Assembly: GCA_023428135.1 (NCBI GenBank)
Contig: JAEYZG010000027.1
Coordinates: 1 to 64,000 of the forward strand
DNA length: 64,000 bases
Reading direction: 5' to 3'
DNA from: Bacteroidota bacterium
GTDB lineage: Bacteria > Bacteroidota > Bacteroidia > Cytophagales > Cytophagaceae
The notes under the pieces are model-generated. The model saw nothing but the letters and a program-made list of their open reading frames with translations, did no database searches and was not told the origin of the DNA. How positions within the stretch are numbered: the stretch's first letter is position 1; each line of letters begins with the position of its first letter. Below are positions 63,275 to 64,000 of the stretch, one piece after another. The position numbers were made by a program, and so were the translations under genes.

Positions 63275-64000
63275 GCAGCGATTCGGCAAGTATATCAGCC
63301 ATATGGATTACTTTCAACGATTTCTTATTTTTACTGATATATTCAGCATAATGGCCCAAACATGAATAATCTGTTGATATGATATAATCAGCATTCATGG
63401 CTAATGCCTCCTCCACCTTTTTACCAACTATATTTTCAGAAGCTTTGCCAGAGCACAAAGAAAAGTTTGCGCCAAAACCACAACAGCTGCTTTCCTTGAA
63501 ATCCAATAGTTCCAGTCCATCAATACCCTTTAACAATGTTCTGGGAGCATCTTTAATCTGACAAAAATTAAGTGCGGTACAAGAGTCATGATAAACAACT
63601 CTTGCTGAAAAATTGGCTCCCTTGACATTTTCAACTTTAAGAACATTGACAATAAATTCACTGAGTTCAAATGTTTTTTTCCTCACATTTTTATAGTCAT
63701 TCCTGTGAGAAGAACTGTCAAAGAATAGCTTATAATTGTTCCGAACCATATTGAGACAGGCACCGGATGGAATAACAGTGTAATTAACAGATGATGAATT
63801 CTCTTCCAGAAACTTCACACCAAACTCCATTGCATCATCAAAAGCTCCTGTATTTAGAAAAGGCAATCCACAACATTTTTGATTTTCCTTATAATGAACT
63901 TTACATCCCAGGTGTTCGAGTAATCGGATAGTGTTAAATCCGGTTTTCGGAAAGAAGTGGTTTACAGAACAGGGTACAAAAACATTTACTTCAACTGCGC
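63261..64000 (-). CDS. LutA/GlpC-like Fe-S oxidoreductase (CCG domains), 5' end beyond window
   Basis: The frame is open from the right edge (about 246 residues visible) and ends at 63261. It has two cysteine-rich CCG motifs: VFVPCSVNHFFP with QKCCGLPFLNTG, and VYHDSC with ESSCCGFGANFSL. These mark the (Fe-S)-binding subunit of lactate or glycolate oxidase complexes, LutA type (L-lactate to pyruvate with LutB and LutC). Only a few N-terminal residues are missing. The partner genes would lie beyond the edge. Confidence 0.88.
   Translation of the reverse strand, partial: AVEVNVFVPCSVNHFFPKTGFNTIRLLEHLGCKVHYKENQKCCGLPFLNTGAFDDAMEFGVKFLEENSSSVNYTVIPSGACLNMVRNNYKLFFDSSSHRNDYKNVRKKTFELSEFIVNVLKVENVKGANFSARVVYHDSCTALNFCQIKDAPRTLLKGIDGLELLDFKESSCCGFGANFSLCSGKASENIVGKKVEEALAMNADYIISTDYSCLGHYAEYISKNKKSLKVIHMADILAESLLIAQ

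Noticed and set aside
63261..63866. A shorter LutA-like gene starting at TTG 63866
   Set aside because: The upstream frame encodes the first CCG motif (KCCGL) and continues to the window edge, so that TTG is internal.
1..64000. CRISPR array, insertion sequence, prophage or integrative element
   Set aside because: No short direct repeats with regular unique spacers, no transposase, integrase or phage-like gene, and base use appears even across the window; the 600-bp repeats are coding.

Overview
The window looks like an ordinary, vertically inherited stretch of chromosome from an AT-rich member of the Bacteroidota, most likely a gliding Cytophagales relative of Cytophaga or Sporocytophaga. 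The evidence is the gliding ABC transporter trio gldA/gldF/gldG next to dnaN, a CarboxypepD_reg-like TonB receptor paired with a DUF4249 lipoprotein, DUF4290, DUF4340 and DUF3109 proteins, a PagL-like deacylase, and promoters of the Bacteroidota type (TTTG about 19 bp before TAnnTTTG, best seen at 26229-26258). I see no transposase, phage gene, integrase or CRISPR array.

Layout. (1) 1-4944, minus: one uninterrupted reading frame for a giant secreted repeat protein that runs off the left edge, with an internal tandem duplication of exactly 600 bp. A tRNA-Ser(GGA) with its own terminator follows at 5260-5347. (2) 5446-13991: a surface-polysaccharide locus. Flippase, GT4, polysaccharide deacetylase and GT2 run on the minus strand and continue into tatD and an asparaginase; a Wzz-like chain-length protein and a Wzy/WaaL-like polymerase or ligase diverge from them. 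(3) 13975-18818, minus: a tightly packed run of UPF0104-type membrane protein, GT2, a small protein, an oligopeptide-type ABC permease and a RsbU-like phosphatase. (4) 18822-26166: ruvC, a HIT protein, greA, a 2-hydroxyacid dehydrogenase, mgtE, rsmA, a leucyl aminopeptidase and pdxA. (5) 26229-30984: a lipid-synthesis operon, DUF177-rpmF-plsX-fabH-accB-accC, behind a strong promoter. (6) 31078-38499: an outer-membrane barrel, two small membrane proteins, DUF3109, a UvrD/PcrA helicase, DUF4290, a MurA with Asp in place of the catalytic-loop Cys, and yebC. (7) 38559-44069, minus: gldA, gldF, gldG, DUF4340, dnaN. (8) 44108-44372: a non-coding repeat with inverted arms and a REP-like hairpin. (9) 44373-52872: an SDR, a membrane protein, a PagL-like deacylase with a GIN-domain lipoprotein, then alaS-gatB-tlpA on the minus strand. 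(10) 53009-64000: an M23 peptidase, a MerR regulator, dprA, a DnaJ-TPR membrane protein, an M1 peptidase with a long C-terminal extension, a TonB receptor with its DUF4249 partner, and a LutA-like Fe-S protein cut by the right edge.

How the genes fit together. Most of the window is housekeeping: translation (alaS, gatB, rpmF, rsmA, tRNA), replication and repair (dnaN, ruvC, helicase, dprA), phospholipid and fatty-acid synthesis, and peptidoglycan synthesis (murA, M23). The accessory part concerns the cell surface: the repeat protein, the Wzx/Wzy-type polysaccharide locus, the gliding transporter, lipid A modification and TonB-dependent uptake. I did not find a clearly new system. The most unusual items are the giant repeat protein, the inverted-repeat element at 44.1-44.4 kb, the Asp-type MurA, the flippase whose conserved N-terminus lies upstream of its only ATG, and the ruvC divergent start codons only 3 bp apart.
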